64,000 nt of DNA from Zea mays (GCF_902167145.1 NC_050104.1:107891849-107955848); one strand, 5' to 3'. Counted from the stretch's first letter, positions 21,233 to 33,583 are shown. Numbers and translations: made by a program. Notes: a model not told the origin generated them from the sequence alone.

Positions 21233-24200
21233 TTAAGGGTAGAAGCGACGTAGCTGTTTGATGTTCCAAGCGTTGCCGTAGATTTCGCCTTGATTGTTGG
21301 CCAGCTTGTATGTTCCGGGCTTCAGAACTTTGGCGATGACGAATGGCCCTTCCCAGGGGGCGTGAGCTTGTGCCTCCCTCGGGCGTCTTGCCACAGCCGA
21401 AGCACCAGATCGCCCACCTGGAGTTCTCGGGACCGGACCCCTCGGGCGTGGTAGCGTCGCAGGGACTGTTGGTACCGCGCCGAGTGTAGTAAGGCCCTGT
21501 CCCGAGCTTCCTCCAGCTGGTCCAGCGATTCCACTCGGCTAGCTTGGTTGCTTTGTTCGGTGTAGGCCCTCGCCCTCGGGGAGCCGTATTCCAGGTCAGT
21601 GGGCAAGATAGCTTCAGCCCCGTAGACCAGGAAAAACGGCGTGAAGCCCGTGGCACGACTCGGCGTCGTCCTTAGGCTCCAGACCACCGAGGGGAGTTCC
21701 TTCATCCATCGCTTGCCGAATTTGTTGAGGTCGTTGTAGATCCGAGGCTTGAGCCCTTGTAGAATCATGCCGTTGGCACGCTCTACTTGCCCATTCGACA
21801 TGGGATGAGCCACGGCGGCCCAGTCCACCCGGATATGGTGATCCTCGCAAAAATCCAAGAATTTTTTGCCGGTGAACTGGGTGCCGTTGTCGGTGATGAT
21901 GGAGTTCAGGACCCCGAAGCGATGGATGATGTTGGTGAAGAACGCCACCGCCTGCTCGGACCTGATGCTGTTCAGAGGTCGGACCTCGATCCACTTGGAG
22001 AATTTGTCGATGGCGACCAGCAGGTGCGCGTAGCCCCCGGGCGCCTTCTGCGAGGGACCGACGAGGTCCAGACCCCATACAGCGAAGGGCCAAGTGACGG
22101 GTATTGTCTGCAGAGCCTGAGCGGGCAGGTGCGTCCGCTTCGCATAGAATTGGCACCCTTCGCAGGTGCGGACAATTCTAGTGGCGTCAGCCACCGCCGT
22201 TGGCCAGTAGAAGCCTTGCCGGAAAGCATTTCCGACAAGGGCTCGGGGCGCTGCGTGGTGGCCGCAAGCCCCCGAGTGTATTTCTTGCAGCAGTTCCCGA
22301 CCTTCGGCGATGGAGATGCATCGCTGGAGGATGCCCGAGGGGCTACGATGGTAGAGCTCCTCTTCGTCGCCCAGCGAGACGAATGACTTGGCGCGTCGCG
22401 CTACCCGCCAAGCCTCGACTTGGTCGAGGGGTAGCTCTCCTCGATGGAGATATTGCAGGTACGGGGCCTGCCAATCTTGATCTGGCGTGGCCCCGCTCTG
22501 CCCTTCCTCGACGTTCAGTGCCTCACCCTCGGAGGCCGAGGGTACCTTGGGCTGTGCCGAGGGTACCTCGGGCTGTGCCGAGGGTACCTCGGGCTGAGCC
22601 GAGGGTACCTCGGGCTCGGGCGCGTCGTCGAGCTTGACGGAGGGTTGATGCAGATCCCGGGAGAAGACGTCCGGGGGGACTGTCGTTCGCCCCGAGGCTA
22701 TCTTAGCCAGCTCGTCTGCGGTTTCGTTGTAGCGCCGAGCGATGTGGTTGAGCTCGAGCCCGAAGAACTTGTCTTCCAGGCGCCGAACCTCGTCGCAGTA
22801 GGCCTCCATCTTTGGGTCGCGGCAGTGGGAGTTCTTCATGACTTGGTCGATGACGAGCTGCGAATCACCGCGGGCGTCGAGGCGTCTGACCCCTAGCTCG
22901 ATGGCGATCCGCAATCCGTTGACCAGAGCTTCGTACTCGGCCACATTGTTGGACACCGGGAAATGGAGGCGCAGCACGTAGCGCAAGTGCTTTCCGAGGG
23001 GCGAGATGAAGAGCAGGCCTACGCCGGCCCCCGTCTTCATCAGCGACCCGTCGAAAAACATGGTCCAGAGCTCCGGTTGGATCGGAGTCGTTGGCAGCTG
23101 GGTGTCGACCCATTCGGCCACGAAATCCGCCAACACCTGGGACTTGATGGCCTTCCGAGGGGCGAACGAGATCGTTTCGCCCATGATTTCCACCGCCCAC
23201 TTTGCGATCCTGCCCGAGGCCTCTCGGCACTGGATGATCTCCCCCAGGGGGAAGGATGACACCACAGTTACCGGATGAGACTCGAAGTAGTGTCGCAGCT
23301 TCCGCCTTGTCAGGATCACAGCATACAGCAGCTTTTGAACTTGCGGGTAGCGGATCTTAGTCTCGGACAGCACTTCGCTGATGAAGTAGACCGGCCTCTG
23401 AACGGGCAATGCATGCCCTTCCTCTTGCCTTTCGACCACAATCGCGGCGCTAACCACCTGAGTGGTCGCGGCGACGTAGACCAAGAGGGCTTCTCCGTCC
23501 GCCGGGGGCACCAAGACAGGCGCCTTTGTAAGGAGCGCCTTCAGGTTGCCGAGGGCTTCCTCGGCCTCGGGGGTCCAAGCGAAACCCTCGGCCTTCCTTA
23601 AGAGGCGGTACAGAGGCAGACCTCTTTCGCCGAGGCGTGAGATGAAGCGGCTCAGGGCCGCGAGGCATCCCATGACCCTCTGTACCCCTTTTAAGTCCTT
23701 GATGGGTCCCATGCTGGTGATGGCCGCGATCTTCTCCGGGTTGGCTTCGATGCCTCGCTCGGAGACGATGAACCCTAGGAGCATGCCTCGGGGCACCCCG
23801 AAGACACACTTCTCAGGATTAAGCTTGACTCCTTTCGCCTTGAGACACCGGAATGTCACTTCAAGGTCGGAGAGGAGGTCGGAAGCCTTCCTTGTCTTGA
23901 CTACGATGTCATCGACGTAGGCCTCGACTGTGCGACCGATGTGTTTGCCGAACACATGGTTCATGCACCGCTGGTACGTCGCGCCCGCATTCCTCAAACC
24001 GAACGGCATGGTGACATAGCAGTACATGCCGAACGGCGTGATGAAAGAAGTCGCGAGCTGGTCGGACTCTTTCATCCGGATCTGGTGATACCCTGAGTAG
24101 GCATCGAGGAAGGACAGGGTTTCGCACCCAGCGGTGGAATCCACGATTTGGTCGATGCGAGGCAGAGGGTAGGGAACCTTTGGACATGCTTTGTTGAGAC

Positions 24201-24501
24201 CAGTGTAGTCTACACACATCCGCCATTTCCCCCCTTTCTTCCTCACAAGCACAGGGTTGGCAAGCCATTTGGGATGGAATACCTCTTTGATGAACCCTGC
24301 TGCCATTAGCTTGTGGATCTCTTCGCCAATCACTCTGCGCTTCTCCTCGTCGAATCGGCGCAGAGGCTGCCTGACGGGTCGGGCTCCGGCCCGAATATCC
24401 AGCGAGTGCTCGGCGACATCCCTCGGTATGCCGGGCATGTCCGAGGGACTCCACGCAAAGACGTCGGCGTTCGCGCGGAGAAAGTCGACGAGCACTGCTT
24501 C
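21233..24501 (-). CDS. pol: Element C pol: RT, dual RNase H, integrase
   Basis: On the minus strand, from just after the amber codon (24504-24502; first ATG 24495) to the stop at 21235-21233. The RT carries WRMCVDYTGLNKACPK and the catalytic YVDD (about 23915). The Ty3-type RNase H and then the archaeal-type RNase H (FFDGSLMKTGAGVGL, NNVAEYEAL, ARGDSQLVID) follow. A short acidic linker contains four repeats of EVPSAQP/KVPSA type. The integrase has CEGCQFYAKRTH, AIDKFSKW, ITDNGTQF and SNGQVERANG. A 1-bp deletion in a C-run at about 21355-21361 shifts the last ~40 residues; in the other frame the terminal NAWNIKQLRRFYP is still present. Otherwise open. Confidence 0.92.
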
Positions 24502-27500
24502 CTATTTGGGGTCGAGCCCGGAACCGATCCGGACCTGCTTGGTGGTGTCGCCACTGGGGTCGAGAGGGACGGCCTTGACCGTCTCCGCTGGTTCGAAGTT
24601 GCCGGCGTGGCGCTTCACGTCTGGCACCTCCTTGGAGAAGTTCTCCAGGTCGGCGATGAGGGCCTCGGACTCGGCGAGGGCCTCGGCGTACTCCACGCAC
24701 TCCACGTCGCATTCGAACGCGTGTTTGTACGTGGGGCCGACGGTGATGACCCCGTTGGGGCCCGGCATCTTGAGCTTCAAGTAGGTGTAGTTGGGGACGG
24801 CCATGAACTTCGCGTAGCATGGCCTCCCTAGCACGGCGTGGTAGGTTCCTCGGAACCCGACCACCTCGAACGTCAGGGTCTCCCTTCGGAAGTTGGAGGG
24901 TGTCCCGAAGCAGACGGGGAGGTCGAGTCACCCGAGGGGCTGGACGCGCTTCCCAGGGATGATCCCGTGGAAGGGCACAGTGCCTGCTCGGACGGAGGAC
25001 AGATCGACGCGCAGGAGCTTGAGGGTCTCGGCGTAGATGATGTTGAGGCAGCTGCCCCCATCCATCAGGACCTTGGTGAGCCTGACATCGCCGACAACGG
25101 GGTCGACGACGAGCGGGTATTTCCCAGGGCTCGGCACATGATCGGGGTGGTCGGCCTGGTCGAAAGTGATGGGCTTGTCGGACCAGTCTAGGTAGACTGG
25201 CGCCGCCACCTTCACCGAGCAGACCTCCCGGCGCTCTTGCTTGCGGTGCCGAGCCGAGGTATTCGCCACATGCCCTCCATAGATCATGAAGCAGTCGCGG
25301 ACCTCGGGGAATTCTCCTGCTAGGAGATCTTCGTTCTTGTCGTCGTCGCGGGTCCTGCCACCCTCGGCGGGTGGCCCGACCCTGTGGAAGTGACGCCGAA
25401 GCATAACGCACTCCTCGAGGGTGTGCTTGACGGGCCCCTGATGGTAGGGGCACGGCTCCTTGAGCATCTTGTCGAAGAGGTTTGCACCTCCGGGGGGCTT
25501 CCGAGGGTTCTTATACTCGGCGGCGGCGACAAGGTCCGCGTCAGCGGCGTCGCGTTTCGATTGCGACTTCTTCTTGCCTTTCTTCTTGGCGCCGCGCGGA
25601 GCAGACGCCTCGGGAGCTTCTTCCGATGGGCGGCCCTGGGGCTGCTTGTCCTTTCGGAAGATAGCCTCGACCGCCTCCTGGCCAGAGGCGAACTTGGTGG
25701 CGATGTCCATCAGCTCGCTCGCCCTGGTGGGGGTTTTGTGACCCAGCTTGCTCACCAGGTCGCGGCAAGTGGTGCCGGCGAGGAACGCGCCGATGACATC
25801 CGAGTCGGTGATGTTGGGCAGCTCGGTGCGCTGCTTCGAGAATCGCCGGATGTAGTCCCGAAGCGGCTCCCCCGGCTGTTGCCGGTAGCTTCGAAGGTCC
25901 CAAGAATTCCCGAGGCGCACGTATGTGCCCTGGAAATTGCCAGCGAAGGCTTGGACCAAGTCGTCCCAGTTGGAGATCTGCCCCGGAGGCAGGTGCTCCA
26001 ACCAGGCGCGAGCAGTGTCGGAGAGGAACCGGGGGAGGTTACGGATGATGAGGTTGTCGTCGTCCGTTCCACCCAGTTGGCAGGCAAGGCGGTAGTCCGC
26101 GAGCCACAGTTCCGGTCTCGTTTCCCCCGAGTACTTCGTGATAGTAGTCGGGGGTCGGAACCGGGTCGGGAATGGCGCCCGTCGGATGGCCCGACTGAAG
26201 GCCTGCGGACCGGGTGGTTCGGGCGAGGGACTCCGATCCTCCCCGCTGTCGTAGCGCCCCCCACGCCTGGGGTGGTAGCCTCGGCGCACCCTTTCGTCGA
26301 GGTGAGCCCGACGGTCGCGTCGATGGTGCTCGTTGCCGAGGTGGCCCGGGGCCGCAGGCGCGGTGTTGCGCGTGCGCCCGGTGTAGACCGAGGCTTCCCG
26401 CATGAATCGGGAAGTCGCGGCATGAGGTTCCGAGGGATAACCTTGCCTTCGGGAGGCAGTGCTCTCGGCCCGCCGGGCCGCAGCGCCTTCCAGGAGATTC
26501 TTGAGTTCTCCCTGGATTCGCCGACCCTCGGTGGTTGACGGCTCCGGCATCGCGCGAATGAGCATTGCTGCGGTTGCCAGGTTCTGACCAACCCCGCTGG
26601 ATGCGGGCGGCGGCCTGATCCTGACATCGTTGGCGATGCGGTGCTAGAGACCTTGGGGCAAGTGACGTATTTCTCCGGCCAGGGGTTGGCCCGCCCACGC
26701 CTGTTCGACGTCCCGACGGATCGGCTCAAGCGCTCCTGTTCCCTCGTTGAGCCTGGCCTGCGCCTCGCGGACTTGCTCGAGTTGTGGGTCGTAACCCCCC
26801 GCCGGAGCGGGGACCACAGCTAGCTCCCGTGGGATGTCGGCGCGAGGCACCGGCCTAGGGAGATCACCGTCCTCCGGCATGCCAAGATGGTTGCCTTCGG
26901 AGGGATTCCCTAGCTCGATGTGGAAACATTCGCGGCTTGGGCCGCAGCTCTCGTCGCCAAGGCTGCGGCTTCCATCGGAACAGTCGGATAGGCAGTAGTC
27001 ACATGCGGTCATGAAGTCCCGCACGGCACTGGGGTTGCCAAGTCCGGAGAAATCCCAAGCGATGCTGTGATCGTCATCTTCCTCGGACCCAGAGGGCCCG
27101 TAGGTCGAGACGTCCGTCAGTCGGTCCCAAGGCGACCGCATACGGAACCTCAGTGGGGTTGCACTCGCCTCAATGAGAGCGCCCGCCAAAACGAGGTCGT
27201 TTGGCGGGTTGAGGCCGAGTCGAAATGACGCAAGATGGGAGTTAGTCGGTACCTTTTTGTCGACGAGGAGCGACGTAGTCACATCGGGGACTGGTTGCAC
27301 CGTCAACTCTGGTTCGAGGGCGACGTCCTGCAGGCTTTCCGCGAGCGCGCCGGCGTCGTCTTCTTGCTCGGGGTCAGCGTGCCGCGGGGGGACGGCGCTT
27401 GCCTCCGTCTTGAACGCGAGGTCGACGTCCGGCGTGCCTTCCGTCGGGGCGTCGGGGGCGTCGATTCGCTCGACGGCCGATGAAGCGCGGCCTCCCACCT

Positions 27501-27750
27501 GGCCTTGACGGCCCCGCCTCCTCCTCCGTTGGCGGGGGAGAGAACGGAGCGAGCCCGAATGTTGCCCTTCCACCACGCGGGGAAGACGTCGTCGATTCCG
27601 CCGCCGGCGGGCGGGTTGTCGGCCGCCATTGTCGTAGTCGCGCGGCGGTGGAAGAAGTATCATGTCGTAGCTGCCGTCGAAGGACATGAACTCAAGAGTC
27701 CCGAAACGAAGCACCGTCCCGGGCCAGAGAGGTTGCTGGAGACTGCCCAT
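24502..27750 (-). CDS. gag: Element C gag-protease
   Basis: Minus strand, ATG at 27750 (41 bp after the PBS) to TAG 24504-24502, one frame. Two in-frame stops break it: TAG 26646-26644 and TGA 24930-24928. The N-terminal third is charged and variable. The gag core lies at about 26100-25690 (LADYRLACQLGGTDDDNL, WDDLVQAFAGNFQGTYV, YIRRFSKQRTELPNI). A Lys-rich tract follows, then the zinc-knuckle-like CPYHQGPVKHTLEEC. The aspartic protease has VLMDGGSCLNIIYAE, with Cys where A and B have Ser. It aligns over its whole length with the split gag of element A. Because of the two stops this copy probably makes no full Gag. Confidence 0.88.
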
Positions 27751-27790
27751 CTGGAGCTTGACAGGGAGCTGTTCGTCAGCACGCAGCAGG

Positions 27791-27808
27791 CCCCTACCTG
27801 GCGCGCCA
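27791..27808 (-). other. Element C primer-binding site
   Basis: On the minus strand TGGCGCGCCAGGTAGGGG, two bases inside the right LTR; identical to the element B PBS. It fixes the orientation of C. Confidence 0.8.
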
Positions 27809-27810
27809 AC

Positions 27811-29606
27811 TGTCGGCGTTTCGAGACAAGGGGGTCCCTAAGCCGACGAGCGAGTGTGCTGCGTGCCCCAGCCCAGATGGGTCGAGCGCGTGGGCGAGCG
27901 CGAAGGGGGGAGAGGCGAGGTGGTCGGAGTCGAGCGTGAGAGAGGTGGAAGTCCCGCGGCCTTCGTGTTCGTCCCGCGCCCAGGTTAGGTGCGCTTGCAG
28001 TAGGGGGGTTACAAGCGTCCACGCGGGTGAGGGAAGCGAGCGGCCCCAAGAGAGCGCCTGTCCCGTCCTCGGTCCCGTGCGGCCAACCTTCTCTAAGAAG
28101 GCCCTGGTCCTCCCTTTTATAGTCGTAAGGAGAGGATCCAGGTGTACAATGGGGGGTGTAGCAGAGTGCTACGTGTCTAGCGGAGGGAGAGCTAGCACCC
28201 TAGGTACATGCCAATGTGGCAGCCGGAGAGATCTGGGCACCCTGCTGGCATGATGTCGTGGCTGTCGGAGGTGCGGCGGAGCCTGGCGGAGGGACAGCTG
28301 TTGGAGCGGTCGAGTCCCTGCTGACGTCGTCCTGCTTCCGTAAGAGAGCTGGGGGCCGCCGTCGTCATAGAGCTTGTGGAGCGCCATCATTGCCCCTCCG
28401 GCGGAGCTGGCCGGATGGGACGCCAGTCTTGTTCTCCGTGACCCGAGTCGATTCGGGGTAGGATGATGATGGCGCTTCCTGTTGACGTGGCGGTCTGTGC
28501 TCTAGGCAGGGCGACGTGGGGGTTCCTCCGAAGCCGAGGTTGAGTCTGCCTTCCGTTGCCGTGGCCGAGCCCGAGCCATGGGGTCGGGCGAGGCGGAAGT
28601 CGTTCGGCCGAGGCCAGGGCGGAGTCCGAGCCCTGGGGTCGGGCGAGGCGGAGTTTCGTCGTCTTCCGGGTTTTAGCCCGAGTCTGAGCCCTAGGGTCGG
28701 GCGGAGCGGAGTTCGCCGTCTTCCGGGTCTTAGCCCGAGTCCGAGCCCTGGGGTCGGGCGGAGCGGAGTTCGCCGTCTTCCGGGTCTTAGCCCGAGTCCG
28801 AGCCCTGGGGTCGGGCGGAGCGGAGTTCGCCGTCTTCCGGGTCTTAGCCCGAGTCCGAGCCCTGGGGTCGGGCGGAGCGGAGTTCGCCGTCTTCCGGGTC
28901 TTAGCCCGAGTCCGAGCCCTGGGGTCGGGCGGAGCGGAGTTCGCCGTCTTCCGGGTCTTAGCCCGAGTCCGAGCCCTGGGGTCGGGCGGAGCGGAGTTCG
29001 TCGTCTTCCGGGTCTTAGCCCGAGTCCGAGCCCTGGGGTCGGGCGGAGCGGAGTTCGCCGTCTTCCGGGTCTTAGCCCGAGTCCGAGCCCTGGGGTCGGG
29101 CGGGGCGGAGTTCGCCGTGGCGCCTTTGGCAAGGCCTGACTGCCTGTCAGACTCACTCTGTCGAGTGGCACTGCAGTCGGAGTGGCGCAGGCGGCGCTGT
29201 CCTTCTGTCAGACTGGCCAGTGGAGCGGTGGAGTGACGGCGGTCACTTCGGCTCTGCCGGGGGCGCGTGTCAGGATAAAGGTGTCAGGCCACCTTTGCGT
29301 TAAATGCCCCTGCAATTTGGTCAGTCGGTGCGGCGATTTAGTCAAGGTTGCTTCTGAGCGAAGCCAAGGCCTCGGGCGAGCCGGTGATGTGTCCGCCATA
29401 AAAAGGGGGCCTCGGGCGAGACGGAAGTCTCTCGAGGTCGGCTGCCCTTGGCCGAGGCTAGGCTCGGGTGAAGCGTGATCGAGTCACTCGTGTGGACTGA
29501 TCCCTGACTTAATCGTACCCATCAGGCCTTTGCAGCTTTATGCTGATGGGGGTTACCAGCTGAGAATTAGGCGTCTTGAGGGTACCCCTAATTATGGTCC
29601 CCGACA
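27811..29606 (-). repeat. Element C 5' LTR (right copy, 1796 bp)
   Basis: Partner of 15391-17186. The TATA-like ctataaaaggg (minus) is at 28116-28123, and the 57-bp tandem repeat occupies about 28622-29118. Differences from the left copy are mostly C/T and G/A transitions, as expected for methylated retroelement DNA. Confidence 0.95.
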
Positions 29607-29636
29607 TAAAGATCAAGCTAAAGTACAGCACAGTAC

Positions 29637-31909
29637 CTGGAAATTGGAAAAGAACGAAGGGATCCCCAAATCAGGAGAAATCAGCTGATAACCAGGTACC
29701 AGGCCACCACCCGAAGCAGCTTGCAACAGACCAGTAGGAACGAGCTCAGTACATTCAACAGAGCCTAACGCCAGACCAGCGGGGACGCTGCCCTCTAAAG
29801 CGACTCCCTGATCCAAAGTTTGGGCCAACACCATATCGCCAGAGTGTGGAGGTGAACCCGCATGAACATCCATGGAAGTGCAGGAAGGAGACCTTGCTCG
29901 GACACCCTCGGGGGCTGGGTCACAGTTGGCACTGCCCACTTGAGCCGGATCATCCCCGGCAACACCCTCGGGGGCTGGGCAGTGGCTTATACTCTTCACC
30001 CGAGCTAAGTTTTCCCCGGCGACATCCTCGGGGGCTGGGCACGTGTCAGCACTATTCAAGGGGTCCAAGCTCTCTGCCGTAACCACCTCTAAGGTTGACA
30101 GGCCTTCAGCTACTTCCATGGGACCAGAACAATCCAAGTCAGCATCCCGACCCTCGAGATCGTGCTCTAAGGTCGACGAGGCACGGGATGACCTCAATCC
30201 AGCATCTGGCATGGCAGCACAAGTCTCTGTTGCGTCATCATCCACAGGTTCTGATAGCAAGTCCTCTGGGACCATATCCTCTAGAGTTTGATCAAAGTTG
30301 GCCATGGACAGTTCTTGCAGACCAATAAGGGCAGACAATGCAGGAGAAGGAACTCCACTACTTCCACCGCTGGCGATGAACTGCCGACTGTTTTTCCGAG
30401 TTAATGGAGCTTCATTTTCTTCCTCCTCATCTTCCACAGTAACAACGCAAACAGCACCCCTATCGGGGTCAGCAGCATACGGAGCACACCCATTGGGTTC
30501 AACAGCAGTTTGGGCGCACCCATTGGGATCAGTGTCAGTAAGGCCAGTTGCAGGCACTTCTTCAGCAGCAGGAGCTAGGGTACCGGCGTCCTCATCAAAG
30601 CTGGATACTCGCCGGAGGCGTCTTCTCTTCTTCTTTTGCTCATCAGCAGAAGGCTCGGGCTGACTGGTTCGGCTAGGGCGCCTCGGGCGAGTACTGATAG
30701 GTTTCGGGACATCCAAAGTTGTATCAACCTCTGGAAGGGGCACCATCGCCAACGTACCATCAGGAATAGCATCGGATGAATCCTCAGCTAACAGATCAAG
30801 CATGTCATTTATGTCGGCATCACTAGGGTTCAGAGGCACTTCAAAATAAACCTGCCGTTCATCATCAGGAATCGCCCCGAGCGAAGCAACCAAAGTACTG
30901 ACTTCTTCAGCAGAGGGTCGCACTCTAAGGCCCAAATTGCTATCAGTCACAGGCGGATTTGACACAAAGAGGGTGAAAGCTTTGGGAGGAGGTAGGTTCC
31001 AAGCCGAGTATGCTACTGGAGCACCAACATTTGAAACTTTACCCCTGAGAATCATTTCAAGTCGGCTTACCAAGTCAACAGAAGGAATTCTCCTATTGGT
31101 AACCCGAGTTGAGTCGGCCAGCCCTCGATACAGATATGCCGGATAGGCCCTGTCTTTCAGTGGCTGAATGTTCTTGAAAACAAAATCAGTGACCACAGCT
31201 TCGGCAGTCAGACCTCTCTCTTTCAGTAATCCGACTTCAGTTAGCAACACACCTGCCTCGGCTACTTCCTGATCTGTGGGAGACTCAGTCCAACTCGGAG
31301 TGCGGACGTCTGGCTGTCTTCTCGACCGGGAGGGGAGAGAATTTCCATAATTATCAACTATAAACCACTCCAGACGCCACCCCTTAATGCTATCTTTGAG
31401 GGGAATCTCAAGATACTCGGTCTTCCGCCCACGGCGCATCTCCAAACTGGCACCTCCGACCAGCTGGTGTTGTCCCCCGGCCATCCCAGGGCGACAATGA
31501 TACAGATACTTCCATAAACCGAAATGCGGCAGCACACCGAGATAGGCTTCGCATAGGTGAACGAAAATGGAGATTTGCAGAATGGAATTAGGGTTCAAAT
31601 GAGTCAAGTTGATATGATAGAAATCAAGGAGGCCGCGGAAAAAGGAGAGATGGGAAGGCCGAGGCCGCGGAGAAGAAAAGGAGCGTAAACTACAGACTCG
31701 TGGGTATCTTCTGTTGGGACAGTAGTCCCGTGGCAAATCCGCCAAGAACAGAGTTCCCGTGGAGGAAGAACCCCGATGGAGACGAGGCGGAGAAGCTCAA
31801 CTTCGGAAATAACGGACATATGGTTACCTGCAAAGGGTAACTGACTGTTGGGGTCGATTGCGGGGATCACCGCAGCAGACAAGTTCGCAGTTTTCCTCTT
31901 GGGCGCCAT
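29637..31909 (-). CDS. Element B antisense gene, exon 1 (putative gypsy-type transposon domain)
   Basis: Minus strand, ATG at 31909 (MAPKRKTANLS) to a donor cag|gtactg at 29637/29636. It joins exons 2-4 at 15339-14392 once element C is removed. A 1-bp loss in a T-run (A-run 31639-31643 on plus) shifts the frame once; elsewhere it is open, and the spliced gene would encode about 1018 residues. The N-terminal ~200 residues have the marks of the plant 'putative gypsy-type transposon' domain (Transposase_28, PF04195 from memory): LNPNS, CEAYLGVLPHFGLW and GWRLEWFIV. The middle is acidic and repetitive, with a KKKRRRLRR basic patch (possible NLS) and three diverged PAPEGVAGD-type repeats. No biochemical role is known to me. 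Confidence 0.75.
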
Positions 31910-32144
31910 CTTGCTTCTCACTGGCGAACAGAGTAGGAGGCGAGTGGCAGAGAAGATTCAGATGCGGAAATGCAAGAACTAGGGCACGGAAAGCAAAGGC
32001 GGCTAAAAGCGCAACTCTTATGGGATATTCTTGAGCCAGATACCGCTTCAAAAAGTGCCCAGTCATCACCCGGCGGTTATTTCCGAAACCTCAGCATGCC
32101 ACGTGGACATCTGGCAGTTATTTCCGAAAAAGCCGACGTGCCAC

Positions 32145-32850
32145 TTCATCACTCGGTTATTATCCTCAAAATAACTCACGCGGCCAGCTATTACTCGGTG
32201 TTGCCTCTAAAACGATGAACTCGTATTCTATCGCTCGGCATTACTTCTAAAATGCCGACGCCGACCTTCAATCACTCGGCGTTACCTCCAAAACGCTGAA
32301 CTCGTATTCTATCGCTCGGCATTACTTCTAAAATGCCGACGCTGACCTTCAGTCACTCGGCGTTGCCTCTAAAACGCTGAACTCGTATTCTATCGCTCGG
32401 CATTACTTCTAAAATGCCGACGCCGACCTTCAATCACTCGGCGTTACCTCCAAAACGCTGAACTCGTATTCTATCGCTCGGCATTACTTCTAAAATGCCG
32501 ACGCCGACCTTCAGTCACTCGGCGTGGCCTCTAAAACGCCGAACGCGTGTTCAATCGCTCGACGTTACCTCCAAAACGCTGAACTCATATTCTATCGCTC
32601 GGCATTACTTCTAAAATGCTGATGTCGACCTTCACTGACTCGGCGTTGCCTCTAAAACGCTGGTCTCGTGTTCGATTGCTCGGTGTTACTTCTAAAATGC
32701 TGATGTCGACCTTCACTGATTCGGCGTTGCCTCTAAAACACTGGTCTCGTGTTCGAATGCTCGGTGTTACTTCTAAAACGCTGATGTCAACCTTCAATCG
32801 CTCGGCGTTGCTTCTAAAACGCCGACACCGACTACAATATTACTCGGCAG
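32145..32850. repeat. 81-bp tandem repeat array upstream of element B antisense gene
   Basis: Units of about 81 bp, each made of two similar ~40-bp halves (ctcggcattacttctaaaat and ctcggcgttgcctctaaaac). The marker gctcggcatt recurs at 32233, 32314, 32395 and 32476, and more diverged copies follow to about 32850. It lies 240 bp and more 5' of the antisense ATG, so it could act in that gene's promoter region. The short minus-strand frame across it (32797-32585) is repeat-derived. Confidence 0.85.
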
Positions 32851-33124
32851 CTACTTCTGGAAGTGTCAATGTGATGCGCAAGTTATTCATCTACTATATC
32901 AAAAGAATCAGTTCGACAATCAGAGAAAGCGAGTCATCGAGAAGGGGCCAACGACAGTTCTTCATTAAGGGGAAGTTAATAAGTTTACAAACCAACTCTT
33001 CGCGAGTTGGTGCTTCCCTACTTCTACTTTACATTACTACTACTACTAAACTACACTATACTACTCTACATTGCTACTACATTATTCTAACTACACTATA
33101 CTAATATCTAAAGACCAGTGGCGT

Positions 33125-33583
33125 TTAGCCACTGGCCTTGCTGCTGCTGCCCTTGCCGCCGCCGCCCCTGGTGCTGCCTTTGCTGCTGCCGCCTCTGGTG
33201 CTCCCCGTGCTGCTGCCGCCTCTGGTGCTGCCCTTGCCGCCACTGCCCCCGCCGCCGTTGCTGCCGTCACCGTCGCCATCGCCACCGTCGTCGTCGTCGC
33301 CGTCGTCATCTTCGTCCTCGCCGCCGTCCGAGTCCTCCTCGTCCGAGGAGAACTCGGACTCATCCGAGCCCTCGAGCCCGGAGCGCTCGACGGCCCGGAT
33401 GTACGTCCAGACCTCCGCGGCAATCCCCTGGGAGTCGTCTGAATCATCAGACGACGCCGGGGGAGAGACAGGAGCCGGGGATCCCTCGGACTCGGAGGAG
33501 AACTCCTCCTCCGAGTATTCCGAGTCACCGAAATCCTCCGACGGAGGAGTCGGCTCGCGCTTGCGCTTAGTACCCTTGCCCAT
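33125..33583 (-). CDS. Element B second antisense ORF: small acidic/glycine-rich protein
   Basis: Minus strand, ATG at 33583 (MGKGTKRKREPTPPSEDF) to the stop at 33125, 152 residues. The start is preferred over the upstream in-frame codon because it is the first ATG downstream of a good TATA box (33664-33673). A basic N-terminus (KGTKRKR, a possible nuclear signal) is followed by an acidic Ser/Asp/Glu middle, with the hydrophobic core IAAEVWTYIRAVERSG, then poly-Asp/Gly and a C-terminal array of GGSSKGSTR-type repeats. No known family. It could be the first gene of the antisense unit or an independent one. Composition bias means a chance frame cannot be fully excluded. Confidence 0.55.
   Translation of the reverse strand: MGKGTKRKREPTPPSEDFGDSEYSEEEFSSESEGSPAPVSPPASSDDSDDSQGIAAEVWTYIRAVERSGLEGSDESEFSSDEEDSDGGEDEDDDGDDDDGGDGDGDGSNGGGGSGGKGSTRGGSSTGSTRGGSSKGSTRGGGGKGSSSKASG

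Larger units (their letters stand above)
15391..29606 (-). mobile_element. Element C: complete Huck-like Tat-lineage element, reverse orientation, nested in B
   Basis: 14,216 bp bounded by two 1796-bp LTRs and the 5-bp duplication TAAAG (15386-15390, 29607-29611). PBS next to the right LTR and polypurine tract next to the left LTR show that it is transcribed leftwards. The start TGTCGGGGACCATAATTAGG (minus strand) and the 57-bp LTR repeats match my memory of maize Huck. gag-protease has two stops, pol has one frameshift, and there is about 4 kb of non-pol sequence before the 3' LTR. I count roughly two dozen LTR differences (about 1.3%). It lies inside intron 1 of B's antisense gene and in that gene's sense. 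Confidence 0.93.

Noticed and set aside
23909..25453. A 514-codon Arg-rich minus-strand frame overlapping C gag and pol
   Set aside because: Alternative frame of the gag-pol sequence, with basic low-complexity translation and no domain.
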